Assembly: GCA_020634455.1 (NCBI GenBank)
Contig: JACKBQ010000002.1
Span: 1,178,001 to 1,242,000 of the forward strand
DNA length: 64,000 nt
Origin: Ardenticatenaceae bacterium
GTDB taxonomy: Bacteria; Chloroflexota; Anaerolineae; Promineifilales; Promineifilaceae
Reading direction: 5' to 3'
The position numbers were made by a program, and so were the translations under genes. Under the pieces are notes generated by a model that saw nothing but the letters and a program-made list of their open reading frames with translations, did not search any database and was not told the DNA's origin. This document shows, piece by piece, positions 50,888 to 59,625 of this stretch (its first letter is position 1; every line of letters starts with the position of its first letter).

Positions 50888-51010
50888 ATGAACATTGGAA
50901 CGGCCGTACTCATTTTGCTCGTTTTGTTTGCCGTCCGCTTTGTGGTTCCCTTCGTGGTGATGATGTTGATTACCTGGTACAACGATCATGTGGCGGTGAA
51001 CGCCGCATAA
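50888..51010 (+). CDS. 40-residue membrane protein
   Basis: A small gene: ATG at 50888, TAA at 51008-51010, with AGGAGG 7 bp upstream. The product starts MNIGTAVLILLVLFAVRFVV and has one helix (about 5-30), then WYNDHVAVNAA. Its helix with RFVVPFVVMM resembles the RCVVPLAVVM helix of the two-CW protein, so it may be a small accessory subunit of the same complex. It is divergent from the cytochrome operon and contains one ACGGCCGT. Confidence 0.65.
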   Translation: MNIGTAVLILLVLFAVRFVVPFVVMMLITWYNDHVAVNAA

Positions 51011-51103
51011 CTGTTTTGGAGCTTGCGCGTTTCATATTTATACGGCCGTTTTCCGGGGGGCAATGTGGAAAACGGCCGTAACCCATTTGCAACTTGAATC
51101 TTA

Positions 51104-51173
51104 GCCATAGAGAGCACAATAGGTTTGGGGCGAAGTCTCATTTCTTAGATTTCTCTTTTTCCCCTGTGGCTTT
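51104..51173. repeat. decayed GCCACAGAG-family inverted repeat
   Basis: AGCCATAGAGAGCACAATAG faces CCCCTGTGGCTTTTGC with a long AT-rich loop. It is weaker than the 13492 and 14324 copies. It occupies the spacer before the dehydrogenase gene, beside two ACGGCCGT sites. Confidence 0.5.
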
Positions 51174-51288
51174 TGCGGGTAGATTTTAAGTAGACCAATT
51201 TTTGCAGTTGTGCCACAATCCTCACTAAAGATTACTTCGGCTCAAGAGAAACCGCCTCATTTGACCAGTAAAAGTGTAGGATTGCGCC

Positions 51289-52293
51289 ATGAAACATTTG
51301 TTAATAACCGCCCCGTTCCCCTCACATTTGATAGATAAAATACGTGCTGTGTCAACAGGTTTAACCATTGAACAACGCACATTGCCAAACGGCCGTTGGC
51401 CAGATGATTGGACCACCGAAGCTGAAATCTATTACGCCCTTGGCGCAGTGCCTCCCTTAACCAAGGCCCCCAATTTGCAATGGGTACAAACCCACTACGC
51501 CGGGGTAGATAGCCTTGAAAGCAGCGAGCTTTGGCACAGTGACCTGCTCATCACCACCGCCAGCGGCGTTCATGCCGCCAACATGGCCCAATATGCTCTC
51601 ACCCAAATCTTGGCCTGGGCACACCGCGTGCCCAACTGGTTTGCCTACAAACAAACCAAAACCTGGGCCAAAAATCGCTGGGACACCTTCGTGCCCCAAG
51701 AACTGCGCGGCAAAACTCTTGGTATTCTTGGTTATGGCAGCATTGGGCGTGAACTGGCCAGGCTGGCCAAACCGTTTGGCCTCAAAATTTTGGTTACCAA
51801 GCAAGATGCTCGCCAGTTAAACGACACAGGCTTTGCCTTCCCTGGCCAGGGTGACCCAAATGGCGACTTGCCAGACCGAATTTACCCCAGCGAGGCTACC
51901 CGCTCCATGTTGGCCGAGTGCGATTTTGTGGTCATCACGCTGCCGCTCACGGAACGCACCCGCCACCTGATTGATGAAGAAATGCTAAAAGCAATGAAGC
52001 CAGCCGCCTTTTTAGTAAACATTGGGCGCGGTGCCATTGTTAATGAAGCAGATTTGGTGCGTGGCCTAAAAAAAGGGTGGTTAGCCGGGGCTGGATTGGA
52101 TGTTTTTGAAGAAGAGCCACTGCCAGAGGATAGTCCGCTTTGGCAGTTGGAAAATGTGCTGCTCACCCCTCATATTAGCGGATTTACCCCCCACTACGAC
52201 GATCGGGCTACCGACATTTTTGCCGAAAACTTGCGCCGTTACCTTGCAGGAGAGCCGTTGCTCAATCAAGTCAATCGTGCAATAGGCTATTGA
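51289..52293 (+). CDS. D-2-hydroxyacid dehydrogenase family protein
   Basis: A 334-residue NAD(P)-dependent oxidoreductase. The Rossmann site is LGILGYGSIGREL (about residue 144), followed by FVVITLPLTERTRHLID, NIGRGAIVNEADLVRGL (catalytic-Arg region of the family) and LLTPHISGFTPHYDD, where His of the Glu-His pair lies in HISGF. The N-terminus is shorter in homology to phosphoglycerate dehydrogenase than to glyoxylate/hydroxypyruvate reductases. No SD is visible; TAGGAT lies 6 bp before the ATG, so it may be leaderless. The substrate is unknown. Confidence 0.88.
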   Translation: MKHLLITAPFPSHLIDKIRAVSTGLTIEQRTLPNGRWPDDWTTEAEIYYALGAVPPLTKAPNLQWVQTHYAGVDSLESSELWHSDLLITTASGVHAANMAQYALTQILAWAHRVPNWFAYKQTKTWAKNRWDTFVPQELRGKTLGILGYGSIGRELARLAKPFGLKILVTKQDARQLNDTGFAFPGQGDPNGDLPDRIYPSEATRSMLAECDFVVITLPLTERTRHLIDEEMLKAMKPAAFLVNIGRGAIVNEADLVRGLKKGWLAGAGLDVFEEEPLPEDSPLWQLENVLLTPHISGFTPHYDDRATDIFAENLRRYLAGEPLLNQVNRAIGY

Positions 52294-52315
52294 GTGAGCA
52301 GCCCGCTTGCATTAT

Positions 52316-52345
52316 AAAAAAAGCCCCGGCGAAAACCGGGGCTTT
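52316..52345 (-). terminator. intrinsic terminator between convergent genes
   Basis: The stem AAGCCCCGG / CCGGGGCTT with a 6-nt loop is followed on the minus strand by seven T. It ends the Pro-rich protein gene and may also end the dehydrogenase transcript. Confidence 0.9.
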
Positions 52346-52403
52346 GTCGTTCTGCAAGGAATGGGAAGCTGGTTCAAGTTTTGGTTGAACCAGCTCTTTT
52401 GAA

Positions 52404-54128
52404 TTAGTTAGGGTACTTGAGCCACAGCTCACCGGCGGGGATGAGCGGGGTGCCACCGCTTTGGATGGGGGTGCCGTCTACGCTGAGGGCGTCCCAACCG
52501 TCGCGGTCTGTGCTGCCGCGATAGGCAGCTTTACAGGCGGTTTGGCCGCAGTTGCCCACAGGGAACTGCTCAAAGCGGGTGGGCACACAGTCTAGCCCTG
52601 GCGCTGTGCAGCCTTCTACCACATCGCCATAGCGGTTGGTGTAGCCGTGGAAAGTAAACGCGCCGTTGCGTGCGCCGTCTTCATCGTACCGGCTGCCGTC
52701 CATAACGGTGGGCACGGCAATCCAGGCGCGGAACAGGGCTTGGGCGGTGTTGTCGTTGCCGCCGGGGCTGGTTTGCGGGTTACAGTTGAACAGCTTGGTA
52801 ACCGGGTCCACACACCAGAAGTGGGTTTGCCGTTGAGACATGGGCAGGCTGGCGTTGGCCGGGTTGGTCATGCCGACGGATTCGCCTTGAAGGATGTGAA
52901 GGCCAAAGCCCACCATGATGCGTTGCTCGCAATTTGGATCATTACCCAGGCAGTTGAAGACGTTGCCTTCCGATTGCCAGGAGTCCAGGCTGTTTTGGCT
53001 GCCGTTGGGGTGAATGCGGTATGGTGCTGCTTCTGGCGGGCCGAATTGGCCAAAGTTGGCAAATTGCGGGTTGTCGGTGGGCAGGGGTTGCAGGATGCCG
53101 CGCTCTGGCCAATTGAGACGGCCGAAATCGAGCCACCCACCGCCGCTGCCAAAGCCGCAGCCGGCAAACTCGGCGGGGAACTGGTTAATGTTGTCGCGGG
53201 TGAGGGGGTAAAACTGATTGTTGATGGTACGGCCGTATGCACCCGCGCTGCCATTAAACTGCATTCGCGCCGCGCCTTCCGGTGTGCAGGCGATGCCTTC
53301 TGCGTAGACGCTGTGGAACCGCGTCAGTGCGCCCATTTCGCCGCCAATCTGGTGTGTTTCAACGCGGAAGGAGTCAAAACATTGGTTGCCCAAAAGTAGC
53401 GACTGGTCGCAAATTTCCAGACCATTGGTGAAGTGGTGCCAGGCGTATCCTTCGTGCTTGCCTTCATTTTCCAACATTGCGCCAGGGGCATACGCTTCAA
53501 ACGCCTCCCCAGCACCAGAATAGGTTTGCCACGGGTATGAAAGTTCCCCACCCGCCAGACTGTAATATTCAGTACCGAAGATGTAATCAACTTCATGCGG
53601 ATTTTGCTTGTGCTCATGACTCCAATGGCAGCCGTATTGATAGTTCCAAATGCCGTGCCAGGCGCGTGCATCGTGGGCGACGCCAATGTCTTCACAGGCA
53701 GGGGCGCCGGCAAACGGTTGAATATTGCCGACGGGTGGAGGTGGAGGGCTGGTGGGTTGCGGTGGCGGTGTTGTTGGCTGCGGTGGCGGGTTGGTTGGCT
53801 CAATGGGCGGTTGGGTGGGCTGTGGTGGTGGGTTGGTGGGTTCAACAGTAGGTTGCGGGTTGTCGGAGCCGCTACAGATGATGTTTACGGCCGTTCTGGA
53901 CAGTCGCTGTACCTGCATCCCACGACCCTCGCAAGCGACCTCGGCATTATCGCCGCCAGCCAGGTTTACGTTAAAAGATTGTGCCAGGGCCGTCACGGCC
54001 ACAACCAGCACAGTGAAAAAGATGGTGCCGACGACCATTAAGCGTGTTTTGGATCGTAATCGGGAAAAATTTGCTTTGTGGGCACCCGGAACCGGACGCC
54101 GCTCTTGCGGATTTTTTTGCTTATTCAT
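52404..54128 (-). CDS. Pro-rich stalk secreted/anchored protein of unknown function
   Basis: The ATG at 54128 (MNKQKNPQERRPVPGAHKA) has GGAG 6 bp upstream; an upstream GTG at 54209 adds a Lys-rich stretch without SD. Of 574 residues, one helix at about 29-50 (LMVVGTIFFTVLVVAVTALA) is a signal-anchor. A Pro/Thr-rich stalk follows (about 90-130; PTNPPPQPTQPP repeats), then a roughly 430-residue domain rich in Cys, Trp, Gly and Asn (HGIWNYQYGCHWSHEHKQNP). The His-rich HWSHEHKQNPHEVDY could bind metal. I recognise no family. It is followed by a strong terminator. Confidence 0.7.
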   Translation of the reverse strand: MNKQKNPQERRPVPGAHKANFSRLRSKTRLMVVGTIFFTVLVVAVTALAQSFNVNLAGGDNAEVACEGRGMQVQRLSRTAVNIICSGSDNPQPTVEPTNPPPQPTQPPIEPTNPPPQPTTPPPQPTSPPPPPVGNIQPFAGAPACEDIGVAHDARAWHGIWNYQYGCHWSHEHKQNPHEVDYIFGTEYYSLAGGELSYPWQTYSGAGEAFEAYAPGAMLENEGKHEGYAWHHFTNGLEICDQSLLLGNQCFDSFRVETHQIGGEMGALTRFHSVYAEGIACTPEGAARMQFNGSAGAYGRTINNQFYPLTRDNINQFPAEFAGCGFGSGGGWLDFGRLNWPERGILQPLPTDNPQFANFGQFGPPEAAPYRIHPNGSQNSLDSWQSEGNVFNCLGNDPNCEQRIMVGFGLHILQGESVGMTNPANASLPMSQRQTHFWCVDPVTKLFNCNPQTSPGGNDNTAQALFRAWIAVPTVMDGSRYDEDGARNGAFTFHGYTNRYGDVVEGCTAPGLDCVPTRFEQFPVGNCGQTACKAAYRGSTDRDGWDALSVDGTPIQSGGTPLIPAGELWLKYPN

Positions 54129-54209
54129 GCTCTGCTCCATTGTTTTGGTGTTACTTCTTCTTCCAGTAATAGTTTTTAAAGAGAGGGCAATCTCTTTAAG
54201 CTTCTTCAC

Positions 54210-54670
54210 GACTTTTGAGACTGCCTTCTATTTCTGCTTCTTCTTAGCTTCTTCGTTTTCTTTCTTCAAGCTTGATCAAAGCTTATTTTGTACACCCTGG
54301 TTAATAGTCGTCTATCACCTCCATTTATTTTTTTGCACGACGGACCTTTACTGGGTGTGTGTGGTGTGATGTGTGCGTGATGGTTTGGGTTATGTCAATT
54401 CCGCGAGTGCTTACGTTGGCACTATAGCGATGGGCTGTTGCGAGGTGAATAGGAAAAAACGCATAGTACGGCCGTCCTGTTCAGCCGATTTTGCGGTAGT
54501 GAATGCGCCTAAATTGGGGATTTTGGGGTCATAATGGGGGTATTTCGGGTGTTTTAAGGCAAAAATGGGTTTACAGCGCAAAAATGACGAACTGACTTAC
54601 GATTGCATTTCTTCACGGCCTGTTCACGATGGGGACGGCCGTTCTTATCTGCGATTTATGTTGCAGGGCG
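54210..54670. other. 461-bp spacer
   Basis: AT-rich, with a GT-rich stretch (54350-54385), an AAGCTTGATCAAAGCTT-like palindrome near 54268, and ACGGCCGT sites at 54467 and 54636. It is the presumed leader of the Pro-rich protein gene on the minus strand. I see no consensus promoter, riboswitch or credible small gene. Confidence 0.5.
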
Positions 54671-55489
54671 TCAAAACTCCAATTTGAAGGAAAGCTGCTG
54701 GGCTTCTGCCGGGGTGGGCTTTTGGGCGCGGATGCAGTGCGAAAGCCCCGCCACGTCCTTTTCACTGCGAATGCGGTAGCCTGCTTGTTGCAGCAGTTTG
54801 CGCCAATATTCGGCCGTTGGCAGGTTGAACCCTGCTGGCCCGCCAATCAGCCAGTTGGTTTGACTGCGTACAGATTCGGCTAGCAGCAGTTGCCCACGTG
54901 GTTTGAGGATGCGGTACGCTTCGCGCAGCAGGGCGGCACGATCACCTTCTTGCCAGAACTCTCCGGCAATGTGGCACAACATGACTGTGCTCACGCTTTC
55001 ATTGGGTAAAGGTAGCAGGTTCAGGTTGCCTTCTCGCCAGCTTAGGCGGGGGTCTGCGGGCGGGTGTGGCTGTTGGGCACGCCAACGCACCAACCAGGCG
55101 CTCACCGTCCATTGCGGATTGTACACATCTACCACAACGATTTGCCCGGTGGTAAGACGGCGCGACAGCCCGATGGGAGGCAGTTGCAGACCTAAATCCA
55201 CATAGGCCAATCGTTCGGTAGCGGGAATCTGCCCCATGTCGAACAGCACATGGTGGGTGGTGATACCGTCAAGATCGTACCGCTGCCGGGCTTCCCAAAC
55301 GCCTGCGCCGATGAAGTAGACGAGGATGATGAAAACGGCCGTTCCCAGCAACACAAACGCATACCAGCCACGCAGGGCGCTTAACCCAATCACAATCAGC
55401 GCCCCCACCATGCCCAGGTACAGCAGGACAAAGCGGGGCCAGTTGGCTAAAATAAACAGGCGGGTACCACTAAAACGGCCGTTGCTCAT
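54671..55489 (-). CDS. membrane-associated SAM-dependent methyltransferase-like protein
   Basis: A 272-residue protein. Two hydrophobic helices at about 18-37 and 43-65 (FVLLYLGMVGALIVIGL) precede a class I methyltransferase fold (VVVDVYNP motif I region, then LPNESVSTVMLCHIAGE and LREAYRILKPRGQLLLAES). Motif I is weak: IVVVDVYNPQ instead of hhDhGxGxG, so cofactor use is uncertain. It starts 43 bp from the divergent methyltransferase gene at 55532. The substrate is unknown. Confidence 0.7.
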   Translation of the reverse strand: MSNGRFSGTRLFILANWPRFVLLYLGMVGALIVIGLSALRGWYAFVLLGTAVFIILVYFIGAGVWEARQRYDLDGITTHHVLFDMGQIPATERLAYVDLGLQLPPIGLSRRLTTGQIVVVDVYNPQWTVSAWLVRWRAQQPHPPADPRLSWREGNLNLLPLPNESVSTVMLCHIAGEFWQEGDRAALLREAYRILKPRGQLLLAESVRSQTNWLIGGPAGFNLPTAEYWRKLLQQAGYRIRSEKDVAGLSHCIRAQKPTPAEAQQLSFKLEF

Positions 55490-55531
55490 AAGCCATCAAG
55501 TATACCCAAAATCAAAATCTAAGGATGAACT

Positions 55532-56143
55532 ATGGACAACGAAATACAAGAATCGCTGGCGCGGTTTACAGAACGGTACACCAATGGGCAGGTTCCCTGG
55601 GACGATTCGCTGCCACCGCCAGAAGTGCAGGCTTTGGTGGCTACCCTGCCACCGGGTCGGGCGCTGGATTTGGGCTGTGGATACGGCCGTACCGCCATTT
55701 ATTTGGCTCAACATGGCTGGCAGGTAGATGCCATTGATTTTGTGCCCCAGGCCATCGCCGAAGCCGAAAAGCGAGCAATGGCTGCTGGTGTTGCCCCAAA
55801 AATTCAGTTTCACGTTGGTTCGGTGGCAGATTTGGACTTTTTGGAAGGAAAATACGATTTGGCTGTAGATGTTGGTTGCATGCACGCCATTGGGCATGAG
55901 CTTCAGCAGAAATACCGGGATGGCCTGCTGCGGCTACTGCAAACCGGGGCACCTTACCTGCTTTTTGCTCGTCTGGAAGAGCCGGAGCCAAACCCGAATG
56001 GTGAAGAAGATCGTTTTAGCGGCCTTGCTGAAGCTGATGTGCTGTCACTGTTCAGCCAGTTTAGCTTGCAAGGCACTGAATTTGGCGAAACATCTGGCAG
56101 CGATTACCGATGGCGCTCCGGCTGGTTTTGGTACAAACGTTAA
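55532..56143 (+). CDS. class I SAM-dependent methyltransferase
   Basis: A 203-residue protein with motif I ALDLGCGYGRTAIYLAQ (about 47-63), VDAIDFVPQAIAEAE, and motif IV DLAVDVGCMHAIGH. This GCMH variant occurs in TehB/thiopurine-methyltransferase-like enzymes that detoxify small molecules; that link is by resemblance. The N-terminal YTNGQVPWDD also suits that family. AAGGA lies 6 bp before the ATG. Its end overlaps the next gene on the other strand by 4 bp. Confidence 0.85.
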   Translation: MDNEIQESLARFTERYTNGQVPWDDSLPPPEVQALVATLPPGRALDLGCGYGRTAIYLAQHGWQVDAIDFVPQAIAEAEKRAMAAGVAPKIQFHVGSVADLDFLEGKYDLAVDVGCMHAIGHELQQKYRDGLLRLLQTGAPYLLFARLEEPEPNPNGEEDRFSGLAEADVLSLFSQFSLQGTEFGETSGSDYRWRSGWFWYKR

Positions 56144-56679
56144 CTGGGATCGTGGCGGTGCGGCCACCAGGTGAGCAATGTACTGCCATCGGTAAAGCCC
56201 AACGGCAAAAACGCGCCCAGGAAAAGCACCACAAAGTTCTCCCAAAAGGCAAAGGCAGCTAACGTGTGGCCGATTGTTTCATTTTGCGCGAACAGCAGCA
56301 GCGTACCAGCCGCCAGCGAAATTGCCAGGCTAGCGGCTGGGCCACCCAAAGCGCGCCAAATGTGGATTTTAGCGTGCAGCGGTGGCTCATCTTTGGGGTA
56401 GACGCTGGACATGAGGACGTACCAGCTAATGATTTTTTGCATAGGGTAGCCCACGCGCTTAGCGGCAATGGCATGGCCCAGATGATGGCCAATATCGCTA
56501 AGCCAGTGGAGGAGTACGGCCGTTCCTCCCACAAAAACCGCCGTGCCCCAGGCAAAACCCAGCCAATACCGGGCCGCAGCAGCAAAAAGCAGCCACAGCA
56601 CCCCAGATAGCAGCAACGAGTTTAGCCGAAACCAAACTTCAACCCCTAAAAGCCTGCCAAGCTGCCAACGTCGTTTCAT
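56140..56679 (-). CDS. degenerate S2P/M50-like membrane protein
   Basis: A 179-residue protein with four to five helices. It shows LLHWLSDIGHHLGHAIAAKRV where site-2 proteases have HExxH; the catalytic Glu is replaced (HHLGH). The other conserved part reads LPLGFTDGSTLLTWW, equivalent to the NxxPxxxLDGG helix with the Asp kept. A pseudo-protease is therefore likely. It overlaps the methyltransferase end by 4 bp and stops 1 bp before the triple-DsbA gene start region, on the same strand as it. Confidence 0.65.
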   Translation of the reverse strand: MKRRWQLGRLLGVEVWFRLNSLLLSGVLWLLFAAAARYWLGFAWGTAVFVGGTAVLLHWLSDIGHHLGHAIAAKRVGYPMQKIISWYVLMSSVYPKDEPPLHAKIHIWRALGGPAASLAISLAAGTLLLFAQNETIGHTLAAFAFWENFVVLFLGAFLPLGFTDGSTLLTWWPHRHDPS

Positions 56680-58710
56680 CTAATTACCTTGCTTTTCCAT
56701 AAAAAATGCAATGGCATCTACAAAAGTGCTGTATGGCTGTGCCCCAGATAAAAAGTAGCCGTTCAGGAAAAACGCAGGCGTGCCGTTAATACCAAAGCCA
56801 ATCCCTTCATTCAGGTCAGCAAAGATAGCATCTTCATAGGTGCGGTTGGTCAAGCAGTCGGCAAATTGCGCTTCATCCAGCCCCAATTCGGCAGCGTAAC
56901 CGTTGAAAATTTCTTCGATTTGTGGGTTGCCGCTCCACGCGTCCTGGTTGGCAAACAAAGCTCCGTGCATGGCTGGGTAGGCTTCTTGCTCCCCGGCACA
57001 TCGCGCGGCGTTGGCTGCCAAAACCGCATCCGGGTGAATTTGCGTTAGCGGGAAATCTTTGAAGACGTAGTAGACCAGTCCGGCATCAATGTAATCTTCC
57101 TTGAGCTGCAAGAAGGTTTGGGCATAGTGGCGGCTGCAAAACGGACATTCATAATCCGTGTATTCCACAATGGTTACAGGCGCATTGGGGTCGCCAATGG
57201 CGTATGCACCTTCGATGGGCACATCTACCGGGCCGGAAGGTGGGGCAGGTTGGGCTTGCTGGGTGGCCTGTGCCTGTGCCTGGGCATATGCCTGCTGCAT
57301 TTGCAATTCCAGGCGAGCTTCAAGCTGCCCGGTTTCAATGAGTTCAGCGACGCCTTCAAACACTTCGATGGGTTGTGCGCCACGTAGCGGATAGCCGTTC
57401 ATATAAAAAGTGGGGGTGCTGTTAACGCCTAAAGCAAATGATTCTTGTTGATTAGCCAGCACCTGCTCGCGCTGTTCGCCCAGCGCAATGCAGCTCACCA
57501 GGGCGTCGCTATCTATGCCAATCTCTTTTGCCAGATCGGCAAAGGCGTTGATAGCGGCCGTTTCCCCATTACCTGCCCACAACGACTGATTGGCAAACAC
57601 GGCGTCATGCATCTCTTTGTAGGCTTCTTGCTCACCGGCGCAGCGTACGGCCGTTGCTGCCACAATCGCTTCGGGGTGCAAATTGTCCAAGGGTAAATCT
57701 TTAATGGCGTAAAAAACACGGCCGCTTTCAATCATCTCGGCAAACACCGTGGGAAACGTTTCCACAGCGTACTGCTGGCAAAACGGGCATTGGTAATCGG
57801 TAAACTCCACAATCTGCACTGGGGCATCTGGATTGCCCGCTGACCAGGCCACATTTTCCGCTTCTACCGCGATGGCGGCTGGTGTGGGTACCGCGTACTC
57901 TGGCGGCAGCTCTTGCGTGCCAGGTTCTTCAACAATACTCTCGCCGCTGCTGATCAGAGCAATGGCTTCATTGAACGTAGCGAGCGGCTGCGCCCCGATG
58001 AGCGGTTGCTCGTTGATGAAGAAGCTGGGCGTGCTGCTGACGCCACGCGACAGGCCAATCTGGTAATCGGCCCGCACATCTTCGATATATTTATTTTCGT
58101 CCAAACAACTGGTGAAGGGCTCCATTTCCAGACCAATTTGCTCACCGTAGCTGGCAAAGTAGGTCGTTGCCTGGTTGTTGCCCCATTGGTTGATGTTGGT
58201 AAAGAGCAGGTCGTGCATTTCCCAATAGGCAAGTGCGCCTTGCTCTCCGGCGCAGCGGGCGGCGTTGGCGGCTATCTCTGCCTGCGGGTGGATATTCAGC
58301 GGGAAGTCGTAGAAGATGAGCAGAACTTGCCCATTGGCAATCTGGTTATCATTGATGGATGGAAATGTTTCGGCCACAAAACGGCCGCAAAACGGGCATT
58401 GGTAGTCGGAAAACTCTTCCATCACCACGGAGGCGTTGGGATTACCGCGATACGGCCGTCCATCTTCCGTAAAGCCTACCTCAATGCCGTCGGCATCCAG
58501 TTCCACCGACCCATCCGCTACATTGATTGCTGGGTTGTTGGAAACGGCCGTTTCATTTTCTGCTAGTAATGCCCCGCCATCGCGTGGGAGCAGGGAATCG
58601 GCACTTTCGGGGTTGGTAGCGATGGGATTGGCATTGGCGGCGCCACAGGCGGCCAAAAGCAGCAAAAGCAGGCTGGTTAGCCCCCAAAATTTCTTGGTTG
58701 AAAAAAACAT
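56680..58710 (-). CDS. triple DsbA-fold lipoprotein
   Basis: A 676-residue lipoprotein (lipobox LLLLAAC, Cys about 22) with three tandem DsbA/thioredoxin-like domains. Each has the same core: SDYQCPFCGRFVAETF (about 101), TDYQCPFCQQYAVETF (about 298) and TDYECPFCSRHYAQTF (about 518). Each also has a cis-Pro loop (SSTPSFFINEQ, NSTPTFYMNGY, NGTPAFFLNGY) and the helical insert with AANAARCAGEQ/ATAVRCAGEQ. All three CPFC sites are intact. The second and third are joined by a Gln/Ala-rich link. Single-domain members act as thiol oxidases or isomerases; a three-domain version is unusual. It lies beside the pseudo-S2P gene. Confidence 0.9.
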   Translation of the reverse strand: MFFSTKKFWGLTSLLLLLLAACGAANANPIATNPESADSLLPRDGGALLAENETAVSNNPAINVADGSVELDADGIEVGFTEDGRPYRGNPNASVVMEEFSDYQCPFCGRFVAETFPSINDNQIANGQVLLIFYDFPLNIHPQAEIAANAARCAGEQGALAYWEMHDLLFTNINQWGNNQATTYFASYGEQIGLEMEPFTSCLDENKYIEDVRADYQIGLSRGVSSTPSFFINEQPLIGAQPLATFNEAIALISSGESIVEEPGTQELPPEYAVPTPAAIAVEAENVAWSAGNPDAPVQIVEFTDYQCPFCQQYAVETFPTVFAEMIESGRVFYAIKDLPLDNLHPEAIVAATAVRCAGEQEAYKEMHDAVFANQSLWAGNGETAAINAFADLAKEIGIDSDALVSCIALGEQREQVLANQQESFALGVNSTPTFYMNGYPLRGAQPIEVFEGVAELIETGQLEARLELQMQQAYAQAQAQATQQAQPAPPSGPVDVPIEGAYAIGDPNAPVTIVEYTDYECPFCSRHYAQTFLQLKEDYIDAGLVYYVFKDFPLTQIHPDAVLAANAARCAGEQEAYPAMHGALFANQDAWSGNPQIEEIFNGYAAELGLDEAQFADCLTNRTYEDAIFADLNEGIGFGINGTPAFFLNGYFLSGAQPYSTFVDAIAFFMEKQGN

Positions 58711-58787
58711 GAAGCAAAACTCCGTTGATTCGTCTTAACTTTTAGGATGTGCTAGACTTTTATGTTTGTTTTAACTATTTCAGCAAA

Positions 58788-59624
58788 ATGGTCATTGGTT
58801 CGTATCTTAAACGAAAAAAGAACAAGACACCACTGAATGCTCAAACTTTTTGGGCGACGTTAACATTTGTCTGCCTGCTGCTGTGCCCTGCAACGGCCGT
58901 TTTCGCCCAGGGTAGCAGTGGCATTACGCAGCCTGCGTCTGGGGACACCATTTCTGGCGTCGTTGAGGTGGTAGGAACGGCCGTTCATCCCGACTATTTG
59001 CGCTACGAACTGGCGTTTTTGCGGCCAGATGTGCCCGGTGCAGAATGGATTGTGTTTGCCGAGGGCAGCCAGCAGGTGACCAACGATGTGCTGGCCGTGT
59101 GGAACACCACCGTGGGCCGGGACATCGGATCGCCCATTTTCCCGGACGGCCGTTACCAGCTGCGGCTGCGCGTGGTCAAAACAGATTTCAACTACGACGA
59201 ATATTTCGTCACCGATTTAACAGTGCAAAATGATGGGCCAACGCCTACGCCAACACCGGATGAAACGGCCGTTGCCCTCACGGCAACCGCAGCCGCCATT
59301 CCTGCCCAACCGACTAGCAGCAGTGACAGCAGCTTTCAGCAGCCAACGCCGCTGCCTTCACTGACGCCGTTCCCCACGCCCACGCCACCCGCTACGGTGG
59401 TTGGTGCCACACCGGTCGCCCCGCAACCGGGCAGCGACGAAGCAAACAGTGGGTTGATTGGGCAGCTAGAAGCTGCCGAAACAGATCGTGTTGGCACTGC
59501 ATTTTGGCTGGGGATGCGGCTGACGGCCGTTCTCTTTTTGGCGGGTGTGTTTTACCTGCTGCTGCGCTGGGTGGTCCGCCGCCTGTGGCGCTTTTACTGG
59601 AAAAACAGAGGGAGTGGTAAGTAA
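58788..59624 (+). CDS. secreted protein with C-terminal membrane anchor
   Basis: A 278-residue protein read from ATG 58788 (MVIGSYLKRKKNKTPLNAQT), with a signal peptide ending near FAQG, then a beta domain (GITQPASGDTISGVVEVVGTA), a Thr/Pro-rich stalk (about 160-220) and one anchor helix near the C-terminus (AFWLGMRLTAVLFLAGVF) followed by Arg/Lys. This is a typical cell-surface design. No enzyme motif. The beta domain resembles bacterial Ig-like or invasin-type repeats. Its TAA starts the next palindrome. Confidence 0.7.
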   Translation: MVIGSYLKRKKNKTPLNAQTFWATLTFVCLLLCPATAVFAQGSSGITQPASGDTISGVVEVVGTAVHPDYLRYELAFLRPDVPGAEWIVFAEGSQQVTNDVLAVWNTTVGRDIGSPIFPDGRYQLRLRVVKTDFNYDEYFVTDLTVQNDGPTPTPTPDETAVALTATAAAIPAQPTSSSDSSFQQPTPLPSLTPFPTPTPPATVVGATPVAPQPGSDEANSGLIGQLEAAETDRVGTAFWLGMRLTAVLFLAGVFYLLLRWVVRRLWRFYWKNRGSGK

Positions 59625-59625
59625 A

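Noticed and set aside
54210..54670. Possible riboswitch in the leader of the Pro-rich protein
   Set aside because: The AT-rich leader has small palindromes but no recognised aptamer core.
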